A stretch of DNA of 64,000 nt, from positions 524,036 to 588,035 of the forward strand of contig JAJEKV010000051.1 in assembly GCA_021234155.1 (NCBI GenBank). The letters are read 5' to 3'. The position numbers and the translations under genes are program-made. The DNA comes from Isoetes taiwanensis. Its lineage: Eukaryota; Streptophyta; Lycopodiopsida; Isoetales; Isoetaceae. Numbering within the stretch: position 1 is the stretch's first letter; the number at the start of each line of letters is the position of its first letter. Below, piece by piece: positions 37,146 through 49,105 of the stretch. Under the pieces are notes generated by a model. That model made no database searches and was not told the DNA's origin. It saw only the letters and a program-made list of their open reading frames with translations.

Positions 37146-37799
37146 GGTGGCCAAATCTAGCGCAACCCTAAAGCCTATGTTATTAGCTCTGGCTTTTTTA
37201 ATCGATAATCCGGTTGGGAAGGGGCTCATTTACCGATGATGATAGGGGGGCTACTGAGAAAAAGAAGGTACATGACCTAGTCATAGTCTTATTTTTATTC
37301 TTTTGTTTGTGTTCAATCCTAATGGATTTATAGAAAAGGCAAAGAGTGATTACCAAAATTGAAGTGGTAAAGGTTGGGAAGCGATTGGTCAAAGGTCCTA
37401 AACCACTTAATACACACGTCCATAAGGAGATATCAATTGTTGTTGTTGTTGCCATTAGTTCAATTTGAAATAAGACATTTAACTTGTCATGTTGTATTCC
37501 TTGCAATCGGATCGGTTGAGCGTGCAAAGGATTCGAAAACGCCACGCCTCACCCGGTTGCCAAGGCAACTCAAACAAGCGATTAGTCTCGCGGAGTTCGG
37601 CCGAAAAGGCTTTACATGGGTCATTAAGTGCTATAAACTCTTAGTTCCGTTAACTTTCAATGTTATTGTCTAATGGTAGTGCATTATTGTTATAGAATTG
37701 GCTATAGGGTTTTCCCCTAACGGGAACAAATAAAGATAGCCACTACTGCACCTCTTGTATATGATAATTTATGATGCTATTAAATTCTTGTTTTTCGAT
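37146..37799. other. Unassigned stretch inside the inserted block
   Basis: Contains a short (TTG)n run near 37438-37452 and overlapping frames of 115 codons (minus, 37545-37198) and 99 codons (plus, 37374-37673) with no recognisable domain. Confidence 0.35.
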
Positions 37800-37995
37800 A
37801 CTTGTGACGTCACGTCATCTGTCACGACGTCGAATCCGCGTCTGATCCGCAGCTGCATCAACGTCGTGTAATCGCGTCTGCTTGAAGCCGATGCATCGCG
37901 ATCACCGCGTGCGCTAGCGATGTCTGCTGGCGTACGTAATCCGCGTCTGTGTCCGCGTCGTCGAACGTCGCATAGGCGATGACCTGAGCGTCGCT
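37800..37995. repeat. CGTC-rich block, right
   Basis: Dense GACGTC, CGCGTCTG and CGTCG words directly next to the resumption of LINE sequence. It mirrors the left block at 30455 in composition, though I could not align the two as an inverted repeat. Confidence 0.65.
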
Positions 37996-39170
37996 ATGAA
38001 AGGCGGTAAGCTAAATGATACTTCTCCTCTGGTCCTCGGTGGGGATAAATCCCTGCGTTCCCAGCCTTGATCTCAAAATATGGTTTCTCTTTATACCTTT
38101 TGCTTTGACAAAAAGGGCTTTGGGCTGCTCCTCTCATCATGCTTAATTTAAGGTGATTTTAGCCTTAAGTCTCCTCCTCGGCAGATTTCCTGTCCCTCTC
38201 TTTCGAATTCTTGCTGAATCCATCTTGCCTGCGGGCATTAATAGAAGCTTGTTTCTCGAAATTCTTTGGGATGAGCTATTTTTGAATGTGCTGCTTGATT
38301 TTCCCCATTCTTTGAGCGGTTTTGATGGCCTTGGACAAGCCCAGATCACCAATGCATCCCACCACAATGCGCCATTGGGTTTGGGATGATTGTCTAAAAC
38401 ACAACTTTGAAGCCTACCAATGAACTCCCCTCATGCTCCAGAAGGCTGATGTTACAGGCAGTGGTCGCTCTCTTTCGTGGTAGCCAAAATTCAACTCTTG
38501 AAGTGATCCAGGAGGATGTAACCTTAGAATTGTTTTACCCGCATTCTTGTGGTTCCCGCGAGGTTCTCGGATAAGTAATACTGTCATGGAAACATAGCGT
38601 GGATCCACCCTTTTTATGATTCCAGGCTGTGAAGATTTGGCTTTGAGTGCTGGACATAGCTAGATTATGCCCTCCGGATTAGGTCGACCCATCTTTGCTT
38701 CTCTGGCCGAGGCCTAAAGTTTTTTTGTTCTTCATACAGCTTGGTAGTTACTGTTTGAAATCACCCCAAGGTACGTTCATCAGGAATTACCGGTTTGTCC
38801 AAAGCTATTCTTGACTTTTTCCATATATCAACTCTATCCCTACGGATTATTAAAGCATAAATATTAGCTGAAAGCGGCCTAGTCTTAAAAAACAAATTAC
38901 ATAAGAGGAATGCGCCATCTACCATCTTTCCCATTGATCATAAAGGTGTTAGAGCGGGGTTTAAATTATTGTTCCATGCAATATGAATTCCTGCGAGGAA
39001 GATTCGTGGGGGGATGAACCAAAACCAGCCAGTTAGGAGGAAGAGTTCTGCCCAAGATGATCTCATGATCATCATCATGAATCTTATGTTCTTGGATGAG
39101 CGAGAATGTCGAGGGGATAAGGAGGAAAGACATACCTTTAATCTATCCCTTTTCATGCTATTGTTTGAGG
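37996..39170 (-). pseudogene. LINE endonuclease and linker, 5' half of ORF2
   Basis: Read right to left, this is the apurinic-type endonuclease of a plant L1-type LINE, which nicks target DNA to start reverse transcription. Near 39120-39010, RSSKNIR and GWFWFIPP fit the part after the ETK motif. AGIHIAWNN (family pattern GGI-I-W) lies near 38996-38966. ANIYALIIRRDRVDIWKK (family N-YAP--R--FW) lies near 38870-38814. A degenerate IKRVDPRYVS (family RIDR-YVS) lies near 38610. The linker DLGLSKAIK lies near 38340, followed by AKGIKRNHI near 38100. A degenerate GNAGIYPH, in the place of the conserved GDRNTKFFH, lies near 38060. Frames change often and stops are present. The next expected segment of the protein is found at 30410. 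Confidence 0.8.
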
Positions 39171-41090
39171 GCCACAGAGGTTCGGGTAATACATTCTATT
39201 CTATCCATTAAGATTTATACTTACCTACCTCATTTAGTTTGGATGAATTACGCTTTCGGGCTAATAGTGCATGGGCGATATAAAACTTCTTTTTCCCTAT
39301 CCTTTCTTTTGCATTAACGGTACCATTTTGTGTTTGGTATCGAGAATTCCCTCAATTTTTCCATCAGGTCCACCTCTTGTTTTAATCAAAGAATCACGGG
39401 AGGAGTCGACAGAAAAGAGGAAGTCCCTGTGTCAATTCTTCACAGAACATGTTAATGTTTTTTTAATATGAAGACCATGGTATGTTGTTTCCTTTGGGAT
39501 GTCTAGGCTTTCGCGTATTCTTGATACACTACATTAGACACCTTACGTTTTGTCTCGGGGATCCTCGATCAATAATATGAGCGGGCTCATTAGAATCCTT
39601 ATCCTCTCCTTCTCCTTCATCTCCTTAAGGTATGGCGCGTTACGGGGGCTCCATTATCGATGTTCCTCATTCAATGTGCAGTCTTCCTCCATTAGAGGTT
39701 GATCTTCTTGGGAAAAATGCACGGAGGAAAATTTGTTTGAGGGATATTGTCTCATAACCTCCCGGATCTTGAAGGAGTCATTAAGTGAGTCACAGGTCAA
39801 AAATTTGGAGGAGATTGGGAAAATAATCAAGTAGAGTTCTAATGTATACGGATCGAGATGAAATCACGGGCTCCATTTCATCATGTAGGGAACGTGGCGG
39901 AATTGGTGCTTTTAGAATGTACTCAACCTGAGAACCCTCATCCACTTTTGAGTCTCTGGAAGGTTTTACTATCAGAAGCAGGATCGACATAATTGGAATG
40001 GTAACGGGATTTGGATTTATCGGTCTTGTATACCTAGGCGGAAGTGATTCTTGGCGGAAATGAATGAAGACTTTCTTAGAAAATGTCATTGGCCAAATGA
40101 GTCGGGCACGCAAACAAATCAATGAAATCACCATTCCTATCCTTCTCCCTTCGGGGTTAGTAGGAATGAGCTTCTCCCTAAAGAATATTTTTATATGATG
40201 GAGGAAATCAAACCTTTAAACTTTATGGATTTCTTTTTCTATTAGGGATGGAATTGGTAATCTTGTTTCCCCTATCTTCATTTTAAATGGGGTTGGGTTG
40301 GAAGCTTGATCTCTTAGCAATTCATAGTAGTCCACGAGGGAATTAACCTCCAGGATTGAAGAACCCATTTGAATCCTTGATTTCTGGTTTTAGCACCTTC
40401 TTCCTTCTAAGGTGATAAACCTCCAAGGAGGTGGAAATCCCTTCTATATATTTGGTCCATGTAGCCGATTTGAATGATTTCCGTTGTCTTTCTATAACAT
40501 GATCCCACCTCTTGATTAGCGATACTGCTTAGACTTTCCTTCAATCCATCCCAAACAATTATGGGTTCTTCACCGAGCAATTCATCCATGAGGTTCAAAG
40601 ATCTTTGTTTTTAAATTTCGACAATCGTTTCGATTAATGGCCTTGCTTTTGCAGTAATAAGCTTATAGAGAGTGTTGTCATTTCTTGCACAAAACCTAAT
40701 GTGTTCGATTGATCTCTATCATTTGGCCTCCCTTCAAAATAATCTTTGTCAATGTAGCCAATTTCTCCTTACAGGGCCACAATCCCTATCTCTCGTTAAC
40801 CCCCATGCGGAAATTTGCCCTTTTCTAATCTGCGATTATCTCAAGACCATTATATATTTCTTTAAGCACACTCCATTACCTTATCCGCCTATCCTCCAAC
40901 CAAAATATACTGCGTCCATTCTTCATCCTCTATACTCCAACTGGCGTTTAAGAGCTTCGACCTTTGTTTTCATGCTTGCCATCGATCCGACTAGGTCTGC
41001 GGCAATCCGTTGTCCACAAGAACAAAGGAGAGCGGATTACCCGGCGGTGTATCTTGACTTCGCCCAATTTTTTTCCAATTAGGAGATAAG
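39171..41090 (-). mobile_element. Probable LINE 5' region (ORF1 and start of ORF2), decayed
   Basis: Upstream of the endonuclease in minus-strand sense. Longer minus frames at 40134-39790 (114 codons) and 40598-40407 (63 codons) suit the place of ORF1, but no CCHC zinc knuckle or DUF4283-like motif could be confirmed. A plus-strand frame of 136 codons at 40672-41082 is not recognisable. Membership rests on position only, and the 5' end is not defined. Confidence 0.4.
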
Positions 41091-42687
41091 CGCATGATGC
41101 CTTCGCATCCCAGAGATAAAGCCCGGTTTGACATAAAAGCCGACACAGAGTACAATGAAAATCCCAGAAAATGATCCTAAAGACCCTGCTTGGCGGGCCC
41201 CAAAATCGACCGCGAGGCCCAAGACAAATCTAAACTAATTAGAAACTAGGAGATCTCCACACCACCGTCTAAATCTCGGATGTGTTGTGATGGTGGAGAG
41301 TCGAAGAAAGCGACCAATGATAAGTGGCTCCACCCCAAATTCAAGGGAGCACTCATCATAAGCATTTCTCTCATATCTACCATTTCCAAGACCAAGAGAT
41401 AAAGGGAATTGTGGGCTGCCACTCTTAAAGACCCGGTCTGTCGAGCAAGGAATGCCGCGAAGAAGGAGTTAAACCGTCTGCCAAAAGCCTATCCTAGAAT
41501 TAGTCTTGCTTCCCTAATCAAATTTTCAATGACTAATATTGAATCTTGAACTTCCTTTGGGATATGTGCAATTCGATACGGAGAACAACTTCGAAGCAAA
41601 GAGTCTCATCCATCGGTGGGAGTTCTCAAATCGCCGAGGAAGTTCTTAATTCAGCTCAAAAGCGTTCATTTTTCCCGATCACGCAGAAACTTCCTTGTTC
41701 TATTTACAAGTTGATGCGCCAAGTATGAATGCCGGCTTCGCCGGTATCAACCCGGAATCTGCAGTATGATTGCATATGGTATTTGTTTCTTAATGCCCAT
41801 CTCTTCACCGTAGAAATGTTTTCAATATCTGTTCTAAATTTTGTTTCCAAAGGCCGTTGATTGTTTTGTCCCCATATTGGTGCACCATAAAGAGGCTACC
41901 AATTGGTGCATCAACAGTGCAAAATCTACAATTGTAGAATTGGATTAGCATTCAAAAGGCAAGCGTTATGTCCTAGTTTATAAGCATGAAGATGTCAAAG
42001 CTACTAGAAGTTGTTTTGTCCTAAGGAATTGTAACTCTGTCTACAAGAAAACCTTACTCTCTCCTCACCGGATCTTTTCTTTACAATAGATAAATAATTG
42101 GATGGATTGGTAGACCATTAGTTGATGGGCGTTGCTAGTCTATACCGTGGAGTTGAATATATCTTGTCTTTGGAATTATTGTTTGTAGAGTAGGTTGCCA
42201 AATGTATAACGTATTTAGGCACATGCTTGCTGTGAGAAACTTAGAGGTTAGTAACGCTACTAGCTAAATGCTTAGCTTCACAGGGTTCAATAAAACCAAT
42301 AAGCTTTTGGTAATTTTTCTTGACTAAACATCCTTCTCCATTATTTTCATTTTTTAGAAAGAAAAAATATCATCTGATCCAATATCATTTGTTGAGTTAA
42401 ATTAGAATACATAAATAATAAATGATCTCTTGATGAAATCTGTCGGAGATGAGGGTAGTATTCATTTTTATTGAACAAAAATTCTAATTCTAATTCACAA
42501 TTATCTAAAACCTTTTTTATTTGAATAAGAAATTACTTTTAATGTATCAATGAAACTTGACTAAAGGCAGCGGAAATGCTGGGGATCTGAAATCCACTAT
42601 ATGGATGTTACTCTGACCCTTCCTCAAATGCCAAGAGTAAGAAGAAGATATTTATGTGAAACAACCCACGATTTTGAGCAAGGAAAA
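41091..42687. other. AT-rich stretch, no gene recognised
   Basis: Contains only short frames (for example 60 codons at 41546-41728). No repeat was obvious. The left part might still be LINE 5' UTR. Confidence 0.35.
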
Positions 42688-42900
42688 ACCATCATTCAAT
42701 TAAATTAGGTTTTATGTCTTAATTTTGGGACAAATTTCATATTGCATGTTTTTAGTAGCATATTCAAATTCACACATTTCACCTCAAGGTGTAAGCATTA
42801 ATATCATGTTATTTACAAAATAGTCAATATTTTACAATATAGCACCATATCATAAAAGCATTATTAACAAAAATTTATGGATTATTCAACTTTTCTTCAG
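42688..42900 (+). repeat. Dispersed repeat family 2, copy B
   Basis: Second copy of the repeat at 16561-16800 in the same orientation, about 26 kb away. It shares ACCATCATTCAATTAA, TATGTCTTAATTTTGGGA and CACACATTTC landmarks, with several indels. Confidence 0.65.
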
Positions 42901-45563
42901 CACCCCAATGATATCATAGCCTTCTTCGACATCACGAGGGTATTGTAATTCGCATTTCTAGCTGGAATAGTGTTTGGAGTCCATGGTCTGAAACACTTTC
43001 ATAGTCTAATAAAGATGTCGAGGATCACTTTCGGTTTATACTCCATCTCTTTTGTCCCAATAATCTGAGTACCTTTCTTTATCCGATCGTTGGTCAAGCT
43101 GATGCCTTTAGACACCACCATTCCACCCTTACATGGTTGAAGTTAATATTACCTTCTTCTTTGCAAATACTCGAGATAGTAGACCCCAACCCTGTGGAAT
43201 ATGTAGCATAATAGCAGGGGTTTCTTTTTGGCAATATTTTTGTACTTTTTTTCCCTAAGGTTTTATATGATTTCATGGATGTATTTGATGAGGCATCTTG
43301 ATTAATTATATCTAGAGTCTTGTGTCAGTTGAACTAATTTTGATGCCTATATCAATAGTTTAATTCCATATATCATATATTTATTTTTATATTGTATTTT
43401 ACCGTATTGTATCAAATATCACGCTCGACATGCAAGGTACCGAGATAACCCATTTAGGGTTATGTGTTTGGAATGAAAATGAGATTTTTAGGGAAAGAAT
43501 CATTTGTGGAAGTTAAATTGATCATCTCATTAAGTCTGTGACGAGGAGAATTCAGTTTTGACAGTCGTGATCTTCAATGCCTTTTTTACGGGTACCCATC
43601 ATAGATGGATCTTAGATTTAGACGAATTAAGTTGCCCATGTAACAAAATACACAAATGCGTTAAGCCTTCTCATCTGACATACTCCAAGAAGGGAAACAC
43701 GTAGCGGTTGTTTAGTATGCATTTGTTCGGCTATCTGGTTTTACATTCAAAACTGGAACATAGGTTGCTGGGATGTGGGATTGAGCTATGAAGCAGAAGT
43801 AGTTTCTCCAAGGCCGACAGTCTTATCACTTCTTCATTTTCCATATTAGTTTCTTGCATCTAATCTTTAATGAAATGGGCCTTGGGATTCTTTGAAAGGT
43901 GAAGGCGAGGGTCTTGGTGCGGTATTATTTGCGTTGTCGTTACTCCTAATTGTTGTTTACGAATCTACGGTTAGGGTTTATCATGTGCTCATTCCGCAGT
44001 TTAGAAGTTGGAGTTTCTGGAAAGTGCGATAACATTGGTTATTAGATTGTGTGGTTTTGGATGGATGACCATACTTGCGATAGCGGCCTTCTTCAAAGCT
44101 GGAGCTGTTTGAGGTTACAACTTTCTTTGCCTATCGACTTGCCCCATTTGAATCTCACGGTTTTCACATCTATAATTTGTTCCCGAGGAGCCCGATTTTT
44201 GGAGTCATTTAGCCGGGAATTGTGGTAGGATATTTGATTTCTTGGGGAGTTATACAAGGAATGAGTGAGTGTTAATGGGCAATCTGACTTACTAGGATGG
44301 GTCACCTCTCCTTTTGTGAGTTTACATCGGACGACATCATCTTTAGTTTGCCTTTTCTAGAGAATTGAGCCACCGGTTAGTTGCCAATTTGGTCAATAAT
44401 ATCACCGTGGACCTCGATTCTCGCAGGAACCGGTTGGTGTAATAAGCAATCTGCTACATTATTCAGATGAAAACCGAAAGAAGAAGATGCTAAATCTACA
44501 AGGCAAATGAAGACTCTATATGAGACAAATCCACGACCTACGTATTAAGCGGAGACTTTGTGATCTATTTACCATGAAGTTGCGTCTATATCTTCATATT
44601 ACTCAGTAGGAAATCAAGGTAAGGTCCACTTTTACACGAATGAAAACAAAATTCATTGATTTAATCTCATTGAATTGATTTATTGGGTTGAAGCAAGCGT
44701 TTTTACCTTGATCCTTTGTATACGCCGAGGATTTTCTTGTCCAATAAATAGCATATTTTATCACGGTGGCCATTCAACAATAAATTCTTCCTTTCGAGTC
44801 TTATCACAAAGGCATTGGGTGAAGTGGAAAGTATGGTGGGAAAATGAGTAGATATTGTCCTATGTGAATCATCTTGCCGAGATGTTCTTGGCATACCAAT
44901 GGATTCTTTCGAGGTTAGCAGGATTGTCGTTTTTGCACCTTTCTAATCATTATCGCAGAAGATTTCTTGGCTTCAAATGTGTATTTGTCATTTTGGGCAT
45001 GTGGGTTTATGGTGGGTATTTGTTTAAGTGTACGTTTTAGGTATCCCATAATTATAGGGTTGAATCGGGGCATTGGCGAGAGTTTGGAGATCCCATTTGG
45101 GGATTAGGCGAAATGTTTGCAAATTTTGTCACATTGGACTTGAGTATTAGTTAATTATCAAGTTGAATGTGCATTGGTAATCTGAGGAACAATTACCATT
45201 AGCACATTTTCCTTTTTTGATGAGGAAACAAGTTGGAGGCTATTGTCACGGACAATTTGGCTTTATTGGTGATTGCTTTATTAATGTTAACATCGCACAT
45301 TCCATTTCCATTCCATTGACTGCAATCACATGTGAATTCTCAGGTTCAATATAATTGTTCAAGTTCTAAATATTTAAGCGATGGTTATCTGGTATACTTC
45401 AAATATTAAATCCTTAGTGCATATTTGGATTCCAAGGTTCAAGATGCAACCCTACACTATCTTCATGTTTAAAATGTCTTTTTATATTCTCCGTCTGTTT
45501 TTTTAATGGCGAAGAATCAAAAAATTCCACAGATATAATAACCAACACATAACTACCATCTAA
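42901..45563. other. AT-rich stretch, no gene recognised
   Basis: Only frames of 60-70 codons without motifs (43276-43094, 44305-44093 and 44894-44703 minus; 44855-45040 plus). Confidence 0.4.
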
Positions 45564-45630
45564 TATTATAATGTTATAGTGTAAGTGTTGGACCAATCAT
45601 CGGACTGGTGAGATTTCATGATCAATCTAA
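45564..45630 (+). repeat. Isolated copy of the long dispersed repeat's terminus
   Basis: Begins TATTATAATGTTATAGTGTA and continues AGTGTTGGACC like the starts at 9706 and 63027, then diverges within about 40 bp. It marks a related family member or a truncated end. Confidence 0.6.
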
Positions 45631-46670
45631 GGGCTAAGAATTTCGTCCAACACATCTAGGTTTTTGTTTTTTTTTGCTCAAATTTTCTCTCTTCCTCACG
45701 TTCTCACTTTCCAACTATGTCCCTTGGCCATCTGCAGTGCGAGAATTGGTTTTACTTCTTTGAAGGAGTTGGCATATTTAGATCAGTGGTGCTATTTTTC
45801 AAAAGCTCCATTTAAAGCTCTTTGGCGTTTACCTCCATTTAGGTCTACCGACCTTAGTGGGGAACTATATTCAGCAATGCCAACTATGGTACCGGGATAG
45901 GCTGGGGATTGTTGCATTTGTGAATCACAACGAATTGAATCTTGGGTTTGCTTGAGAAGGGCAATGGATTGTGCATTTTGGAGGCAGTAACATGATATCT
46001 CTTCTTCCATGCACTCTTATGAATATGGCCGGTTAATCTGGGGAGCTTCGATTTCCATGAAAGAGTAAAGTCTCTTATTTAGTTATTTCATGATCTTGAA
46101 GATTTCAACGGTGTAAAGTCTCTTATTTGGATTGTTCATGATATTAAAGATTTTATCTAAACTTACTTGAGACAAAGGGAGAGAAACTACGGTAGCAAAT
46201 TGTCGAAAAGGAAGCCAACATAGTTATCAAAGCAAAGCGTCGATATAAGAGCAATGCACAAATGAAGCCCGAGTGGTTGCTTTTTCTATATTTTACATTT
46301 GCAACATATTTGTCTACCGATGTGAGCTGATTTTATTTTTGCTACTTGGTCTTAGCGGTTCTTAGTAAACTAATGGGGCTTTGTAGAGGAATATGTATTT
46401 CACAATAACTTATCTAAATGTCCATAGTGGAGGATGGACCTAATATAATTAGAGGCTACAACTATCCTTGAGTGCCATGGTAAAAGTTGCTGCTTAATTA
46501 CTCTTACTTAGTAATTCAATTATTTGCAAGGCCTGATTTCTTTGCATTCCATGTGGTCTGATCTATATGCGGGGAAGAGGCACAAGGTATCTTGCCCTGA
46601 ATGAAACCAAATTTAGATTAGTCATAACCACACGGGTATTGAGGCATAGAAATGGCAATGGCGGATGTGT
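45631..46670. other. Unassigned stretch, no gene recognised
   Basis: Overlapping 78-codon (plus, 45664-45900) and 72-codon (minus, 46010-45792) frames, neither with a recognisable domain. A small tandem duplication is listed separately. Confidence 0.35.
46065..46160. repeat. Tandem duplication, unit 48 bp
   Basis: GTAAAGTCTCTTATTT begins at 46065 and 46113. Each copy continues with TTCATGAT and AAGATTT. Confidence 0.85.
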
Positions 46671-47600
46671 TTACATCACACATCACACAATGGGAAATAA
46701 TAGAGATTATTGACCAAGCTTCATGTAAAACATATCGCCGGCAATCATTCCTTACCAAGCTTGAGGTTATGCGCACACTTGGAGATGAGTGTGATACTGT
46801 TCTTTATTAGGCCTATTTAGGCTGTCTCTTAAAATTGATATTTCATTCTTTGTTGGAATGTTAAGAATGTTGATATTTTTATATCGGACAACCCGGCCAG
46901 ATAGTTTTGCACTCGATAACTTTGTGTATATGCTTCTCCACGGATTAGCAAATAAATAGTGATCCGCTGCGTGGATATATTACGGCTAGAAAAAGCGAAT
47001 GAGCAAAGCTTAGTGACTCCTTTGCAATCAAATATCTTCTAGCTAGAAAAAGCTAGAACCTTTGAAACCATAGTTAGCGGCGTATGTAATTGGGTGAGAT
47101 GAATCAGTGATCAGAACTATTAGGTTATACACCGCAAAAGTCATTCGGAAGTTTCGGAAATCCGTTTGCTAACGTGCATGCTGCTTCGCCCGATCCGATC
47201 TCCCTATTTATACAAAAGAATCCAAAAGTTTTTACGATATGTGCACTGGCCTATTATGTAGTAGCGTAAATCATGCCCTTCAAATTTCCATAAAGTAACA
47301 TGATTATCTTAAACTATTAGTTTAACAGAATGTTAGAAGTTTATCGATGGGAGCTGACAAATTCTTGCTCATCTAATGGGATTTGTTAGCGGTGATACAA
47401 TCAGCTCAAGCTTATAAAAATGCCAAGCGGTGGAGTCATGATTAGGACTTTAGCGAGGTTAACCACGGTACATTATTGTCCTTTGTTAGGGGCGTTCTAC
47501 GTTGGCTCGGGCATCAGATGTCCGGAGAAAGCGAGTACAATGTGAGAGAGATTGATTAACGAGTTAGGACCCTTGGAAGTTAAACTTACCATGCGCTTAA
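46671..47600 (+). repeat. Direct duplication, copy 1 (with insertion)
   Basis: Its left part (46671-46866) matches 47670-47868: TTACATCACACATCACACAATGGGAAA, ATTGACNAA-CTTCAT, TTACCAAGCTT, CCTATTTNAGGCTGTC, ATTTCATTCTTT. Its right part (about 47329-47600) matches 47861-48136: GACAAATTCTTGCTCATCTAATGGG, CAAGCTTATAAAA, ATTCATGATT-GGACTTTA. The two parts are separated here by about 460 bp that copy 2 lacks. The CTTATAAAA word in both copies could be a TATA box, as in an LTR. Confidence 0.8.
46867..47328. mobile_element. Insertion of about 460 bp within duplication copy 1
   Basis: Absent from copy 2, where GGAATGTTAAAGTCATTTATGAAGG is continuous. In copy 1 the insert is flanked by GAATGTTA on the left (46857) and GAATGTTA on the right (about 47329). 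This is an 8-9 bp direct repeat that looks like a target-site duplication. The insert holds a CTATTTATAC TATA-like word and a GAAAAAGC repetition. It has no coding sequence. An 8-9 bp TSD suits hAT or Mutator-type elements; I did not see their terminal repeats. Confidence 0.55.
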
Positions 47601-47669
47601 GCTGCAAAAGAAATGGAGCTTAAACGGCAATTTTTGAAACGGTGATCTACATGCTTGCTGAGAATTGTA

Positions 47670-48136
47670 TTACATCACACATCACACAATGGGAAAATGT
47701 CACCAGTTATTGACTAAACTTCATATGGGAACATGTAATCAAGGTTATATTACCAAGCTTCAAGTTATATTATGTACACTTAGATAATGTAATTGTATTC
47801 TTTATTTGACCTATTTTAGGCTGTCCCTACGACTGTCATATTTCATTCTTTATTTGGAATGTTAAAGTCATTTATGAAGGTTATTGTCTCATTAGAAGTG
47901 ACAAATTCTTGCTCATCTAATGGGTTTTTAGCGAGGATGATCTGATAAGCTCAAGCTTATAAAAGAAATCTTGACGATTAATTCATGATTCCGGACTTTA
48001 TCACGGATTTAGAAAGCCGCGAGGTGTAATCCTTGAGCATTACGTTGACTTGGATATCAGATTAAAGAAACATATCACGATTAATGAAAGAGATTCATTA
48101 ATAGAGTTAGAGGATCTTTGGAAATTAGTTTTCTAA
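47670..48136 (+). repeat. Direct duplication, copy 2 (uninterrupted)
   Basis: The uninterrupted version of the repeat at 46671-47600. It begins TTACATCACACATCACACAAT and ends near GAGTTAGAGGATCTTTGGAA. The two copies lie head to tail with about 70 bp between them. Confidence 0.8.
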
Positions 48137-49105
48137 ATAAGCAACTCCAAAATGAACTAGAAGCTATAAACTATACAAAGGAAAGCAGAGACCAACTAAA
48201 GAATGAACATAGAAGAGAATGTATGTGAAGCGTGCACTATTCATCTCGATCGTAAAATACAGCATTACATGCCATATCACGATTTTTAGGCCGAAACATT
48301 GTCATTTTACTTCTTTATCTATTTGTCATATTTGCTCTTTTTGTTGGTTATATTCCACAATTTGATATAGGTATATTTTGTTTTCAATTTGTTGGTTGTG
48401 ATCCTAAATATGGATTAAACTATGACACATGAACTGTATGTTCCATATGTGCTTTAAAAGGAAACCATTTAGCGGCAACTCATGTTCATATGTGCTTTAA
48501 AGGAAACCATTTGGGTAGCAGCTCATGAGAATCAGGTTCACATGCTCTATGGGGTACTAATTCATTTGGCTAACTGGCTCTTGATGAAGGCAATATACTA
48601 GGTGGATAAAATGCCACTCATATGATCAATAATACCATGAACACATTTAAAATTATTGCAACATACGGCTTTAAAAGGTATAGATTGAGACAATTAAGTT
48701 GCTCCAAACAAAGATGTTTTGCTCAGTCCTAGTGGCTTTATTGAACTTTGGTTAGGATGGTCTGACTTATATTAAAACCTCGGTCCGGAAGTTTTTATTA
48801 TGGGTCATCTTTCTAACATGCTATAACTTACATGCAGCATATTATTAATGCCCCTCTTGATGTACAATCACATGGAGCGTCCACATCGGTACTACGCAAT
48901 TAATCACGACCCAAAAGGTTTTGAGAGCCCTTATGACATAACTTAGAGTTGGAGTACCCGGACGGTTGGTTGAGGGCCGGATGGCGGGATGAAAGAAAGG
49001 CGGACATCTAACTTATGCCCGGCAGCGGCTGAGAGCACCATTAGTTGACATTAATAAATGTAACCATTGGATCAACACATTTAATTAAAATCCCCTTAAA
49101 CCCCT
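48137..49105. other. AT-rich stretch, no gene recognised
   Basis: No open frame of note. Apart from the small duplication near 48440, nothing is visible. Confidence 0.4.
48440..48530. repeat. Tandem duplication, unit about 45 bp
   Basis: CATATGTGCTTTAAA-GGAAACCATTT followed by GCA/GCAACTCATG occurs twice in a row. Confidence 0.85.

Larger units (their letters stand above)
30426..37995. mobile_element. Block of about 7.6 kb interrupting the LINE
   Basis: The two LINE halves flank this block on the same strand and in the right order. The right part stops at a GDRNT-FFH-like pre-RT segment near 38060, and the left part resumes with the next pre-RT segment near 30410. The block is richer in CpG than its surroundings. 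It has CGTC-rich DNA at both ends and carries the satellite array, a hairpin, a TTC tract and tRNA-like units. No transposase or pol gene was found in it and no clear target-site duplication was seen, so the insertion mechanism is unknown. Confidence 0.5.
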
